A stretch of 64,000 nt of DNA from Hetaerina americana. Taxonomy: Eukaryota; Arthropoda; Insecta; Odonata; Calopterygidae. The stretch spans positions 3,943,501 through 4,007,500 of the forward strand of contig JAKTNV010000020.1 of assembly GCA_022747635.1 (NCBI GenBank). The letters run 5' to 3'. The position numbers and the translations under genes are program-made. Shown in pieces: positions 19,842 through 32,743 of the stretch. Position 1 is the stretch's first letter, and every line of letters starts with the position of its first letter. The notes beneath the pieces were generated by a model. The model did not search any database. It was not told the origin of the DNA and saw nothing but the letters and a program-made list of their open reading frames with translations.

Positions 19842-20735
19842 CTAAATTGTGGTCTGTGTCTGTGGGTCCGCAACCACTCCCGGGAAGCTGTGCGAATTTA
19901 TCACAATGTTCCTAAACCAGTGTCCAACCAAAATATAATCTAGCTGATACCTTTCTGAGTCATCTGATATTTTCCATGTATAGCTGCGTCTTTTTCTATG
20001 TCTAATCCAAGTGTTTGTTGGTACTAACCCTTGTCTTCTACAGAACTCAACTGCTTTATCGCCGCAGTCATTCCTCGTGCCTAAACCGTCGTCCCCGACC
20101 TCATCACCATCTCTTCCGTCGCCTACCGTCGCATTCCAATCGCCCATCACTATCAAATGTTTCCCTGAAGGAACGCACGCGATTATGTCCTCTGATTGAT
20201 TGTATATCCTATCGGCCTCTTCTTCCTTATGGTTGCTCGGTGGCATGTATACCTGAATAATAACTAAGTTCGTCGGTTCTGCTTTTATCTCCACTAGTAG
20301 TATTCTATCCGTTACCTGCTCTATGTTGACTACGCTTCTTCCTACCTCTTCATTTATTACTATGGCAACCCCTCGTTGGCTCTCGTCCCCGCCGCTCTAT
20401 ATTATTCTATGCTGATCACTCCAGTAATCCCCGCTATCTTTCCACCTCACGTCGCATAGACCTAAAATATTTGTATTTCCCCTTTACATCTCACGCTTAA
20501 TATTCTCCAATTCACCGGTTTTCATCATTGTCCTAACATTCGACGTTCCAATTCTAATTAATTTGGTCTTCTTATCCTCCGTCTTCTGTCCTGCTGCTGC
20601 TGGTTTTCCCTTGTAAGGGTTTCGTGGGATGACGACCGCGGAAGCCTTGCCTCCCCCGCTGCCGGGCACGACACACGGCCGATTGGGCCGAGCCCCGTAG
20701 TTGCCAGGACTCAAAATCTCTTTATTGACCATCAT
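19842..20735 (-). pseudogene. RTE endonuclease domain (craniofacial development protein 2-like)
   Basis: This domain nicks the target to prime reverse transcription. The N-terminus reads MMVNKEILSPGNYGARPNRP, then RIGTSNVRTM (the GTWNVRT motif), then after a degenerate stretch VIIQVYMPPSNHKEEE, IVMGDWNATVGDGRDGDEVG (catalytic GDxN region, about 20128-20159) and SERYQLDYILVGH near 19921-19950. The start at 20735 is supported because the 47255 copy has the same MMV-REILSPG start. Stops between 20295 and 20480 interrupt the frame. Confidence 0.85.
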
Positions 20736-21040
20736 TTAAATCTTGGGAATGATAATTGAGGTTATTTCCTGTTGCCTTCCTCAATAGGATTTTTAACATT
20801 ACACCATCACTTACTGGCCGCCCCACTGGGATGAGACGCCATTGCAGCTGCCTCACTGAGGAACAGATGCTGCGTGGACTATCTTTTGTCTGGCTCCTAG
20901 CATTCGACCTATCTGGCATGGTTGACCCTACCAGGAGCACTTATTATTACTCCCGCCAGCACAGCTCTAGGGTTCATCGGAACGCACAAGCCCTTCCACC
21001 ACGTCAAGGCTGTATTCCGGGGAGGGGATTGTATGATTGA

Positions 21041-23085
21041 GAAGTAAAATGCACCTAAAATTAAACTTTCAAATATGTTGACTAGATATTATACATGTAA
21101 TTAGCAAAAGAAGACACCATTTGAAGGAAGACGACGAAGATATTCTGCTGTTCACATACCGACTTGAAAGATGCAAATATATTTGAACATGTGTTATTCG
21201 CGTTAGCTCTCTCTTTGATGAAGTATCTTTACCGCACTTTTCTCTTTATAAATGAGGCCCGAAAATCCATAGTTTGGGTTGATTACGGTGGATTTAAATT
21301 TGAATTGAGCATCGGCGGTGGAACTTCTCAAATTCGGAACCGTTCTCTCCCCCATGCCGCCTGAGCTCTCCATCGACTTTCGTATCCGCTAAATCGCACA
21401 GGTTTCGTTTTGATGGTCGTGTCGAGCAGCATCCCTGTGGGGAATAGTGCTCGATTGATGTATCTGCGGATAAAATAGCATCGGTCAAGAAAGAAAACAC
21501 CGATGTTATCTCCGGCCCGTTGTCACCCTGCGGCGTGAGTTATTACTGAAATATGCTGCCCCCCACATTTACGATCACATGGATCTCTCTATTTTTCTCC
21601 ACTTATGAGTTATGAATCTCTTTTAAATCACACAATAAAACGCCAATCGCCATTTACTCCTGCTCATTTGCAATTCTATCGGGTTTCATCATGGTTAGCC
21701 AATTTAGGGGTTAAGCCGATCAAGAGGCCAAGGGAATGAAAGGTTAGCGATTCACTGGTCTTTGCTTACAGAACTGCAGTGGACATACAAAATTAACACG
21801 TTTACTGGAGGGATATAAAACACACACTTGAACCCTTTTCACCTTGTTTGCATAAATACAAGTCCTTTAGGCAGCAAACTTGCCAGTGAACAAGACGCTC
21901 ACTCATATCCACATTACTTTTCAAAAATAAGACTTAGATATGCGATATAAATATCAGTATCAGATAATCAAGCGTTTTTTGGGCACTTACGTGTTTTTAG
22001 GTTCCAATTAGGAGAGGGAAAGTATAGTGTCAGGTGGGTCATGAATAATGTAATTTGAATCTGAAATAGAAGATGTAGTTAAATATGAAAGAAGGGGCGG
22101 TAGAGAATGAATTAGCAAACGAGAGAGAGTTTAGAGGTAATAAAATATACTTTTATTCGTTTTGTCAAACATGAAGTCAGATGTGACGAAGGGAATAATG
22201 TACTGTATATTGTGGTTATGAAGCTATGTAAGGTCAGGGATGATTATAACTCGTAACACACTATCGGAGTTCATAGAAAAAGATAAAGTAAGCTTTCAAC
22301 TCATGTCCACAGACTCTCTGAAAATAAATCAGTAATCAGACGGGCATGCAGTTCACAAATAGGTTTTAATAGTCTGTTTCCGTTAATAGCTGTATTCAAT
22401 CGTGACGAGTATTTAACTCTTAACTAGGTCTTCAGCTGGATTATTATTCACCGGTTATAAGTATTGAATAAAGTATTTAATTAGAGTAACACGAGTACAT
22501 TAAGTAAACAGATGTTATCAACTATGTTTAGCACTTCAGTCTTCATCTTAATCATTTATAATGAATAATATCCGTAAACTTCAAAATGATTCAGCGCGAA
22601 TGCGGGGTGGATCGTGATTTTAGTTTAGCGATGAGAGAGACAAGACAAATGAAACGCGACGGCGAAAGGGGCAGGTACTCTTTGCATTAAGAAGTTTCAG
22701 AGGTTTAATTACCTTTTTGTGTCTCAGGTTTTAATGGTCGTAGTGTCATTACTTCATATTTCAATGAGGAAAATAAAACCGGTACACGAGATTCTCTTAA
22801 TATTCCTTACTATGTGATGGCGAATATTCTGGGGAACACATTTAAAATGAAAGAAGTAAATTTATAATTTCACAAGAACTTTAAAACAACATTTTTTTTA
22901 AAATGAAGTCCAAATGGAATTTCATAGCTACTTCTCAAATTTGATATATGCTGTCTGAATTACAACTGAAAAATCTCCTAAAAGCGATTCACCAGTCGTT
23001 TTGGCGGATAAGTTACGTTTTTTGGATTATCAAAATCTGGTTTCTTTGCGTCGGACGTTCCAGTAGGTATTTTTAAATGGATATC
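21041..23085. other. AT-rich stretch, no recognisable feature
   Basis: Short chance ORFs only; no repeat shared with the rest of the window. Confidence 0.55.
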
Positions 23086-23386
23086 GGAGATCAGATGGTG
23101 CAGTAGGTAACGTACTGCCTTCCCACTCATAGGGTTCGAATTCTGGAGGTGGCAGATATTTTTCGGTGGTATTATGATCCCTAGTTGAGGTGCTTTGTGG
23201 AGGGCGCTTTGAGTGAGTAAGCCGTCCGTCGGATGGGACGTTAAGCTCCGGACACCTTGGCGCCATTCGTTAAGAGTAGGCTCATGCCGGCGCCGGGTTT
23301 CTCTCCACTCTTTATCCTTTCCTGAACGTCCCTAATTGCGCAAGTGTTCTCAGCTGTCGGTGGGCTCCCCTAAATACTACTACTAT
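23086..23386 (+). mobile_element. SINE B (tRNA-derived), copy 1
   Basis: The head carries an A-box-like GGTAACGTACTG and a B box GGGTTCGAATTC. The body contains GGATGGGACGTTAAGC and ATGCCGGCGCC, and the tail CCCCTAAATACTACTACTA. The whole aligns with 28791-29107. The B box marks an internal RNA polymerase III promoter, but the head does not fold as a functional tRNA. Confidence 0.85.
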
Positions 23387-24689
23387 TCAATGGATATCTC
23401 ATCGTTTTGTGTAATTTCCACGATTGACACATGCTCCTCTGACTTGGCAGTGCAGTACGGCAAATATGCACGGGAAACCAAGTTGTGATTTAACATCGAA
23501 AGGTTTTGCTGAAAATCAATTAATGAGGCCATGAGTTTCTATGTTTTCATTCCGTAAGTTATACTTTGTCTCCCTCGTCCAATATTTTTTTGTTAGGCGC
23601 GGAGGAGTATTGTTAACAAAAATAATCCCTTAATTCCAATTGCATTCATTCATTTGATCAATTTAATTTAATTTATAAAATTTCTTTAGTTCATTGTATT
23701 ACAAATCAAAAAAATCATATCATTTAATGTAATTTAATCCACTTAATTTGAAAATGTGTGTTCTTTCAACCGAGGAACCCATTTGCGCAAGGTATTTTCG
23801 TCAAAAGAATCCAGTGCCTCAACATAAGCTTTCTAGCGCAAGGTTTTCGTATTATTTTAAGATAGATAAACTTCAAAATGAGTCTTTCTTCAACTTTTAG
23901 ATGGTTTTTGGAAATTTAATTAAAAAATAATTTATTTGAACAATGTATACAACATACACTGGAGTTTCAATAAATAAAATTGCATAATTTTAAAAAGTGA
24001 CAAAATCACAAAATGTACTAATTTGGGCATTTTTATGGACTTCAATATATATCCATTTAAGAAGTTTTCAATCCTCAATATAGTTTATCTTCTTTTTGCG
24101 CTAAATAAATATGGCTCTCCTTAATGAGTGTACATTTTCAGAAGAATATTTTACAAAAAGGAGACGGAAATATCACTCTTTGATGAAAATTGTGTTTTTT
24201 TGGGAATACCCTTTATTGCAGATATGTATATTTGATTAAATTTTATGTTTAATTAGCGAAAGTAAATAAGAGAACTAAGCTGATCGGTAAAATCACGGTG
24301 CAATCTTGAAAATTGTTCTTAGAAATGCTTTATTTAATCAAAACAAAAGTGAAAATCGTAGATTTGCTGCTCGCAGTATTAGCTATCAATATTCATTCGT
24401 ACAAATATTGGATATGCTCTTTGCGCCACTCTTTTTCCCTCGCCCAAGCCCTCCGTGATCCTCTTTTTCTCGAGAGGCACTGTTTCATTGAACGTGGAAA
24501 AGCACTCGGTAAATCATAACCTTTAATACGGATTCGTGTTATTTTAGTTTCAGAAACGAGGATTTAGAAGTTCAAATAAAATTCCTTGGGCCTATTTATT
24601 GGGATATAATTTCCTCCTGGGCCCTCCTTTTAATCCCAGCAGCGTTTCGTTGCAAGAGCGGTTTAAACGGGTGCATCCACGCATCAATT
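23387..24689. other. AT-rich stretch, no recognisable feature
   Basis: Very AT-rich; nothing recognised. Confidence 0.55.
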
Positions 24690-25110
24690 AGCCGAACCAA
24701 TTTCTCTCTCCCGAGCGTCGCTTTAGCTCACCGAGTGGAGGCAATTGGAGCGAAAGTGGGTCAAGTCTGTCACTCGCCCTAAAAGCTCTCCTCTTAAACG
24801 CATGAGTAATCGCGAACGGCCCTGCGGTTTGTGCCGGCCAGGGCCGCCGTCCGTCGCTGGCGGCCCAGGCACCACCCGTGCGTGCCACGAGATGCCGACT
24901 CGCAGCTTCCCACCGATCGGGCCGCCTCCTCCCCGGGGATTGATCCCTTCCGCGGGGTTTGAAAAAGGAAGGGGGTACCATCGCACTCCGAAATGCACCC
25001 TGGGAACGGTGATGCCGATGCTCTTCCACGATCACGTTGCCTGTTCCCTTCGCCTTCTTCTTCCCCCACCCTCGCGGCCCGCCGTCCCACGGCAAATTAT
25101 TTAGCTCGAC
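24690..25110. other. GC/CpG-rich island
   Basis: A sharp rise in CpG over about 400 bp. Overlapping ORFs run on both strands (up to 248 codons on the minus strand, 24688-25434), none with recognisable domains. Candidate promoter or first exon of an unseen gene, by composition only. Confidence 0.3.
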
Positions 25111-25469
25111 CGACAATCGCTCGCTTCGAGAGCTCTTTTTCACCGTTCTCATGTCATGCTCGTGTGTTGAAGCGGTCAGCTGAAATAAACCAAGCAAAAG
25201 AGGAGTGGCGTAGAAGCAAGGATGATTATATTCCATGGGTGGAGTTAGTGTTAACGAAATTCGTGGACTATATTGCTTGAGCGGAAAATAATGGTGGCCT
25301 GGGACGAAGGATTGCCAGCGTCGGAAATAGAGAAAAGGAGATGCAAAGACGAGTTTTTCATGCGAAGGAGGTTTTTTAAAAGAAGCAGTTCCACAGTGGC
25401 AAAAACCATTTCTTTGATAATCGGAAGCGTTCAAGGAGAAAATACAAGTTATCTCTAAAAGTTAACAGT

Positions 25470-25940
25470 AACAATACTTTGACCATAAGTGCGCGTGAAG
25501 CGCTGAATTCCGACCGTCGGTTAACAGTGTGCATGATAGCAGATCGTATTATTGGCATTGATAAGATGACTGTAAACACATCATTATCACTGAAAATTTG
25601 GTGATGCGAAAGATCTGAAGCGCTCAACTTGACCCGGAGGTCCAACGGATGGGCGACCAAAAACAGAGTCGAGAGTCTGCTTTCGAAGACCTTCTGTAAC
25701 GGCCTTGCGATGATTCCCCAACTCCCATACAGTCTCCCCTTGGCACCAGCAAACTATTTTCTATTCCCTGAAATCTTCCCTCAAAGGAAACGAACTGGGA
25801 CCCTTAGTGTCGTCGATGAAGCTTGTACGCTTACCCTTAAGAGTACCCTTATCCGGAATCCGCCGGCTAGAAAGCCTTCGATTCGTGGAAAAGCCGCAAA
25901 GGCAAAAGTGTGTCGACGCTCAATGTTTGTACTTTGAAGA
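25470..25940 (+). pseudogene. mariner relic lacking its catalytic core
   Basis: The plus strand reads REALNSDRRLTVCMIADRI (second HTH region), then soon after QLPYSLPLAPANYFLFPEI, corresponding to the PPYSPDLAPADFFLFP block around the third catalytic residue (Asp replaced by Asn here). The intervening GDETW and HHDNAP segments are missing. Several frameshifts are present. The ends and TIRs are not identifiable. Confidence 0.6.
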
Positions 25941-27061
25941 TAATCGAGAGGTATTTTAGCAATTTCTAAAATAAGTCTATGTTAACGAAAAATTTCCCGA
26001 TACTATTTATAAAAAACATTGTATACTAGTGGTACCAGAGAGGAGGTATAACTTTTGATGGCCGTGCGAGATGACCGATAGGAGCCGTAGGGAAAACAAG
26101 ATTACAAGCGGAAGAAGTGATTGTGATAATTTTGAAAAATGAAAGGGTAGACCGAGTGAGTAATGATGCACCGAATTGAGAGAGAGGGCGAAGAGAGAAG
26201 GCGATGAATGGAATCACCGTTGTTGCGAGGAATCTACTCGTGAAATGGGCCTCGACGGTCCATCGGGGGAGGGCAGCATCGAAAGGAGCGAACAATGGAT
26301 AGAGAGAGGTCTTACTTTGGGCGAAATTGAGATCAAATGGTCGCTTCTTCCATTTAACCCATCCTGAGGTAAATATTATATTACCCATAGTATTAATAGT
26401 TACAAGCATATAAATAAATCATATTTTAATACATATACATATATAAATTCAGTATGCACCTAAACAAACCTAATTGGAGGGGAAGGACTGGAAAACTGTG
26501 GTTTGTAGAGAGCCAGTGACATCAGCGCAAAAACGTTTTTACAGATTCAAAAGCCTCGCTTGCGAATGGCAGTAAAATGGATTCTGCGATTCGATCGACC
26601 TTCATTATAATCTGTCAGAATCGTGACTATGATAGTGGTTTTTCATTTTCCACACAGTGTTAAGGTGGAGGCCTGTCGTATGGGTGGTTTGGTTCATTTT
26701 ATTCCCTATTTTTACTAAGCAAGTAAATAGTTAGTTAGATTGATTTACCGTTGTTTTGAAATGGGCATTTCTCCAGTATGCATACAAATTTTCGCGTTAT
26801 TCGATAGTTTTTTAACGAATATTTTTTCCCTTTTCCCTTCCTCTCCCATTTCCTCCCCCATCAGTCCCCTTTCCCTCCTGGTCTTGCATCCCCTGCCACA
26901 AACCTTTTGCGGAGTATTTATATCCATCGGTTATTATTATCCGGCCCTGTTACTTCGTAGTAAATAGCGCGGATTTTAAACAAATCAGTTTCGTAGCGAC
27001 CAAACCTTTGTTTAATATTTAGAAATTTGGTAAATACGTGTCTCCTCATTTACCCCTTGCA

Positions 27062-27062
<1 letters not shown>
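25941..27062. other. No recognisable feature
   Basis: Mixed-composition DNA with chance ORFs, including 26026-26409 on the minus strand, which has no similarity I recognise. Confidence 0.5.

Positions 27063-27115
<53 letters not shown>
27063..27115. repeat. (TC)n microsatellite
   Basis: About 26 uninterrupted CT dinucleotides. Confidence 0.97.
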
Positions 27116-27116
<1 letters not shown>

Positions 27117-27419
27117 GCGTTATTTTCTTGGTGCAGTTTTGCTCTCCGTTTTCATTATTCAGCACACATCATTTTCTCCTCTTGAGTCTGGGTTGTTTTT
27201 CGAAAAAAAGAAAAATCAAATCCTTATATCCATTCTTCTCCTTTTGCTTAGTCTCCGACGCCATATTCTTTCACATTTCGGAATATATCGGGATCCTATT
27301 AAGATAAATTGATATATTGAGAGAGTAATTATCGATCCTTATTCCTAAATCTCTTGCGATGAATGGCAATGTCATCCACTTCATCCAATGCCATCAACGA
27401 GAATCCTAAACTTACTATT

Positions 27420-27870
27420 AACTTCGTGGTTCAAATTATTGATAAATCCCATAAAATTCCCTTCTCGTCCTAAGGAACCTTTTTTGCCAGGTTTTCCTCC
27501 TCCGCAGTCCACTGTTGTGAATTTTCTTTCGTCTCCGGTGTATAGCAGTGGACCCAAATTTTATCTACAGTGATGAGTTGGTGCGTTATTAGTCATCGCG
27601 CTTAAACTTCTCAAACAGAGCCTTTAAAGTGTTCTTTCGAATGCATTTTTGGTCCAAAGTGAGCAAGCGCGGCTCCCAACGCGCGGATAACTTACGCCTA
27701 TGCAATTCTTAACTACGACAGACGCGTTCGTTCGATGTAGCCATAGCCTCTGCTATCTCTCTAGCCTTAATTCGACGGTCGTCTACTACCATTTGGTGAA
27801 CTTTTTCGATGTTATTAGTGGTTGTCGCAGTTTTTGAATTTCACGGTCGTTGATGATCCCGCAGAGTTCC
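27420..27870 (-). pseudogene. mariner relic, N-terminal and linker region
   Basis: Minus-strand pieces in order: TNNIEKVHQMVVDDRRIKAR, then EAMATSNERV (second HTH of a mariner), LSARWEPRLLTLDQK, ALFEKFKRDD, then out-of-frame remains of the ETWxHxYTPETK region. Strongly decayed by stops. No YSPDLAP block was found, so the C-terminal part is missing or unreadable. Confidence 0.6.
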
Positions 27871-28790
27871 CGCACGTTTAGTCCAACTCATCTTTGATTT
27901 GCGCGACGCCTTTCAAAAAGACATATTCAATGGCTGCTCGATACCCAGTTTTTTCATATTTTCGGAAACCGTCACACCGACTCAATTGGTCGATCGCCAA
28001 ACGAAACAATTAGCGTCCAAAATGGCTAATATGTTGCTGATTACTATTCAACGCATGTGCAAACACATTCCAAAACTTTTGTAGAAGAATGTTACACAAA
28101 ATCATGTTGAGGCCGTAAACCTAAGGGAAAATTCTTGTTCATAGATGTTTACTCTGCTATTCAAAATGCTTTTATTAATTTAATAATAATTATGTTCATC
28201 ACATATAGCAATCATATTCTACGAATTTTTCTTTGAATATCGTGTACGCATGGACATGATAAAACTCGGGGAGCTATAATACACACCAAATGGGTGAGTT
28301 ACGAGGAGACGACCAAATATCCATATTCTTTGTGACCAAACGACTCCGCGTATCAGCCAATTAAAAAAGAATTTCATTGCCAACGTTCGTAAGAAATGAA
28401 ACTTCTTATCCAAGTGAATAGGAGGTGGATATGCATAATAGTTAAAATTAATATATGGAGTTAAATGCATGCTTCACCCCATGCTGATTTTTTAATTAAA
28501 AAATGTTTAAACCAAATAATTAATTAATTGATTATGACATATCCTGTAGCTCTATTTATAATGGTACATTCAATTGCATAAAAATACTCATGCATGTAAA
28601 ACAAAATTCATATGGCATGCAATCATAATAAACGTGACAATATGCAAATGTGATTTCAGATGACATGGAGGAAGATTAATTTTACGCGACAGCATCTTTA
28701 ATTTAAACAGAATTATATTAATAAATTACATGCCTAGTATCCAAAGATATTGTTAATATATACCAAATGGCATTTTAACGTAAAATTAGG
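27871..28790. other. No recognisable feature
   Basis: 27871-28090 may be the decayed 5' part of the mariner relic; the rest is AT-rich with nothing recognised. Confidence 0.45.
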
Positions 28791-29107
28791 GAATCGAGGT
28801 GTTCCGGTGGTTATCGTACTGGCTTCCCTCCCAGAGGGCCCGGGTTCGAATCCCGGAGCTATCGAATATTTTTCAGTGGTATCCCGATCCCTATTCGGGT
28901 CCACCACGTGGAGAGCCTTTTTGAGTGAGTATGCCATTCGTCGAATGGGACGTTAAGCTGTGTTACCCCTTGGCGCCTTTAAAGTTGAGAGTAGGCTAAT
29001 GCCGGCGCCAGGTTTCTCTCCACCCTTCACCCTTTCCTGTCCTTCCATTTCTATGGCCAAATGACCTCAGCTGGCTGTCGGTCGCCTCCCCTAAATACTA
29101 CTACTAC
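28791..29107 (+). mobile_element. SINE B (tRNA-derived), copy 2
   Basis: The better-preserved copy. A-box-like GGTTATCGTACTGG and B box CGGGTTCGAATCCCGG with an intact T-arm palindrome, the same GAATGGGACGTTAAGC and ATGCCGGCGCC body as copy 1, and a CTAAATACTACTACTA tail. The long non-tRNA body shows that it is a SINE rather than a tRNA gene. Confidence 0.9.
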
Positions 29108-30584
29108 CACTTCGGCATACTACTTAACATATCCCGCAACAGTAATGTTTACATCAGTACTTTTAAAGCTAAATTTTTCTATTACATTAATAATTGATAA
29201 ACTAAAACTGCAATACGGCACAGTAAACTTGGATCTCAAATGATCACTAAATCTCACAAATTACACCGATAGTTGTGATCAACCTTGTCATGTCGACATT
29301 CTTGCCAATAACCACAATGCAATGAAGTATTTTCTGATAAAATTGCGACATTGGTACCGTTTGTTTCTTTTGATGCAACATTGGCATTGGAATTGCATCA
29401 TTTTCAAAGAAAACTCGCTAGTATTTTCGTTAATTTTTTGATAACCTATTGGTGTTTATAGCCAAAGCACAATGTCGGTGAATTTGTTAATTCCTCTTTT
29501 GGAAAATGTAAGTCGATAATAGAATGGTCGTCTCACCCTCAAGCATTGGGAACCTCATGTCACTGACGACAGTCAAGTGGGTACTCGCGAGCTCGCTTCT
29601 GTCATATCTATTTCCATAAATGGCGTGTAATGTTGGTGGTGTCGTAAACATTACGGTAAATTGCCACACCAGCCGCTCTTACACCGTCACTTGTTCTGCA
29701 GAATGCAATAGAGCTGTGAAACGTAGACGCGGCCGTCGCTGTCTTCTTAAGTTTCAAATAGCAGCCGAAACTTTATTTTTTTAAGTTATTTTACGCGTAA
29801 ATAAATCACATTTGTTCGAACGTTTAGCCAGTGCCATGCATATGATGGAAAAACTCATTTGCCCATAGTCTCGAGCAATGTTTACTTAATATAGGTATTA
29901 AACGGGCATCGGAAAGGCGGGAAACTACATTTATTAATTGAAACACAGACGCATCTTATTTCCTGCCACGATGACATATTTTACAATAAGTAGCCTCTCT
30001 GCCTTCCCTTCAACTTCAATTCAGAGAGAGAGAGAGGCGTGCGGACCGTGGGCGGTGGATGTCCTGCCCACCGATAGAGAGAGCTGCGCGCGCCGGCAAA
30101 CGCAATGCTCGGCAATCTCTCTCTCTCCTCCTCCCTATTATTCAGAGGGAAGGGCAGTCTATCTGTAGCCTACTCGCGTTTACTCGTCTTTCATACTTTG
30201 AGTGCATACAGCGGCCGACAAATGTCAACGGTACGGAAGTTCCGCATTAAAATAATCGACGGAGGTGCAAACAAACCTTAAAATGGTGGCGTCGGAATGC
30301 GCTATTGCATTGTGAAAAATAAACCATCGCTCGAAATATATATTTAAGATTAGAGAACGATTATTTGATCACTAAATTCAATTTTGGAGACGGAATAAAT
30401 TATTTATTCCTCGAAGAAATGGGAATAATTCATTGAATAATTTTTGTTCCCATAGAGGTGAATGCTAAATTCAGTTATATATTATAGATATGATTGGGAT
30501 ATATGAGATAGCTTGTCATAGTAAGCATGAATTTTGCGTGTATAATAATATACCCTCAATAAATGTTAAATGTTGGAAAACTAA
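29108..30584. other. No recognisable feature
   Basis: AT-rich, with short GA and CT runs near 30023-30035 and 30115-30128. No ORF with recognisable similarity. Confidence 0.5.
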
Positions 30585-31500
30585 AAACAGCCTCGCCGGC
30601 ACGCTTGTTGAAATGTCCCGACGAGGCTGTTAATCTTTCAAGTCTCACTTGGCATTTAAAGAGACGGAGTCATACACACGTTCATTCCGCACTTTCTCGC
30701 TATCGATTGACCGGAGAGCAAAGGGGGGTAGGGGGGACGCTTGCCCTCCGACTGAAACCGGAGCACGGCCGCAGGTGGGCGGAGGGGAAGAGCTCTTGTT
30801 TAACCCGTGGCCGATGACGAGGAATATAAGGGATTTCTTTTCTGCGGTCATGCCTCCGCTCCGAATGAAAATAACCGAGAGGAGGCTGATGCGATTTGGG
30901 TCCGTAACCTCGCATTTCCAAACCTCCGGAAGTCCCTGGCCGGCACCAAAGGCCCCTTCCGCCCTCCCCCTCTCTCGGCCACACACGAATGCCCTCCCCC
31001 CCCGCGCCCATAACCCTCCTCCCCCCCTCCACTTTCTTCCGCGCTTTGAATCTCTTGTTGCCGCATCCTCCGTCTTCCCCTCCATCCGACCCTCCCTTTT
31101 ATGCTCCAAGGATTCGACCGGACCGAGGCGTTTTCTTGAAGAAAAAAACCCCGCTTCCCTCCTCCGTGGCCGGAGGGTGGCGTCGGAGATTTTTGAGATG
31201 AGACGGAGGGCCTCTTCGGGGGTGGGAAGCGGAAGTGTGGGCCGGGAGAGGATTCAGCCGGGGGGGAGGTTTACTTTTTTGTTGGAAATGGGATGAATTC
31301 CAGGGGTGGCGGCGCGCGTAGGTGCGGTGAGCAGGCCGTGCTCTTTTAAGTGAGCGGGATGGATGCGGCGTCCACGGGCCACCCTCAATCCCACCCTCCC
31401 GCACCCGGTGTGGAGGAAATTGGAAAAGAAATGGAACCGTGGGAGGCAGGGGTGCGGCGGTTGGGGGATATGATGGGAAAGGAGGGTGGATGCCCCACAA
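30585..31500. other. Long GC/CpG-rich island
   Basis: The largest CpG-dense block in the window (about 900 bp), with C-runs and G-runs and overlapping ORFs on both strands (215 codons plus strand at 30649-31296; 154 minus strand at 30645-31109). ORFs in many frames at once argue against any single one. It could be a host promoter/first exon. A second, weaker GC-rich patch continues to about 31740. Confidence 0.35.
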
Positions 31501-32480
31501 TGATTTTTATTTCGGGGTGCAGCTGAAGTGGGCCGAAGGATGGAGGGCCGTACTATCTATTTTGTATACACGCGCTCGGCTCGACCACCCACAGCTCCTC
31601 ATTGTTTCCTCGTGCCGCTCCCCGGCAATATACGAGTATCCCCTCCTCGCCGCTCCACTCGGGGGCTCAATCCCCCTTAAACCCCCCCCCCCCTTGGCCC
31701 TGCTACTTGACCCAGGCTCCTCTATCACTCTGTGTCACTGCGAGAGAATCGGGAATACCCATCCCCTAAACAATTCACTTATATTTGTTGCTAATTCGAG
31801 TAAGTTCAAATTTCCAAGAAGACTGGTGAGTAAACACTTTTATAGCCATTTTTGCTCTTCACTCAAAACTTATTCGACGCGAGAATTACGGGCCCTAACG
31901 ACTGAGCTTATAGTGTCAAGCAGGTGACGAAGGTTCACTGAAGAGTGCCAGTGGACGTTGAAATATAGTATACCTTCGAATTGTCCCTTTGGAATGCATA
32001 AGCACAATATGAGGAAGAAGGAAACTTTGTTTGGAAAAAAGCTCACAAAGTATTAGTAAGCCTGATCGAGAAGAATGGTTATTTGGTTTAACTTGAGTTT
32101 TGGAGACGCGAAAAATAATTAATTTCTCCAAGAAATTTAAATATGTCATTGCAAAATATAATAGTTCTCGAAGATGTTACTGCCAATTATATTTAGAAAT
32201 TATAAAAAATGATGAAAATACATTGATGAAAACTTGCCATAAGTGTGCATTCTATGGGTTAAAATCAAATATTCTTTTTAAAAAGTAAAACTCTGACCCC
32301 TGTGAAGGGTCGAATTCACATCACCATGCTTCATAAATTTATTCTCGAGTAACCGTCCCCGAAACCATAGAAGAAGAACCTTGAACTTGCATATAATTAG
32401 AGCTTTCTTTATTGAAAATCACTCTTACATCGCTTTTTCAAATCAATATAAAACTGTATTGAATGACATAGCCATTTACA
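31501..32480. other. No recognisable feature
   Basis: It includes a C9 run near 31684; otherwise AT-rich with nothing recognised. Confidence 0.5.
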
Positions 32481-32743
32481 CAGTAATCAACCCAAAGGTC
32501 AGTTTGGCAAGTGATGTTAGAATTCACCGAGCACTAAGCCCGACGGCGTGTGAAATTCACACAGTAGCAGGGTATTAAGGAGGGCCAGTTCCTTTCCCTG
32601 TGCTGGTCATGGTTTCCCAGGAAGATCTGGTACCCGAAAAATCACATAGCTTGGGTGGAGCTGCAGGTGCCCAGAGTGACTTGTCAGAGTGAATCGAACC
32701 CGGGACCCTCTGGTCAGTAGTCCAACGCTCTATCCCCTGGACT
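32481..32743 (-). mobile_element. SINE A (tRNA-derived), copy 1
   Basis: Minus strand: tRNA-like head (TCCAGGGGATAGAGCGTTGG, then CCCGGGTTCGATTC as B box), a body with GGGTACCAGATCTTCCTGGG (shared with 42900-42925) and a 3' part with CTTTGGGTTGATTACTG. It aligns over its length with 42797-43055 and 37026-37285. Confidence 0.88.

Larger units (their letters stand above)
16985..21040 (-). mobile_element. BovB-type RTE non-LTR retrotransposon, near full length, with nested mariner
   Basis: Read on the minus strand: a 5' region from about 21040, an ORF start near 20735, apurinic endonuclease domain (20735-19842), linker, reverse transcriptase (19154-18077) and a basic C-terminal domain ending near 17015. 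A 753-bp mariner derivative (17234-17986) interrupts the C-terminal domain. Without it the element is about 3.3 kb, a normal RTE size. A second copy of its 5' half is at 47030-48680, and a degraded one at 34950-37010. Exact ends are uncertain. Confidence 0.88.

Noticed and set aside
24688..25434. 248-codon minus-strand ORF in a GC island
   Set aside because: Overlapping ORFs on both strands, no recognisable domain, low-complexity Arg/Gly/Pro content.
29487..29669. 60-codon minus-strand ORF as a transposase piece
   Set aside because: It has a protein-like look but no motif I could match to any family.
30645..31296. Overlapping 154- and 215-codon ORFs on opposite strands
   Set aside because: GC-rich island; no domain, and neither strand is preferred.
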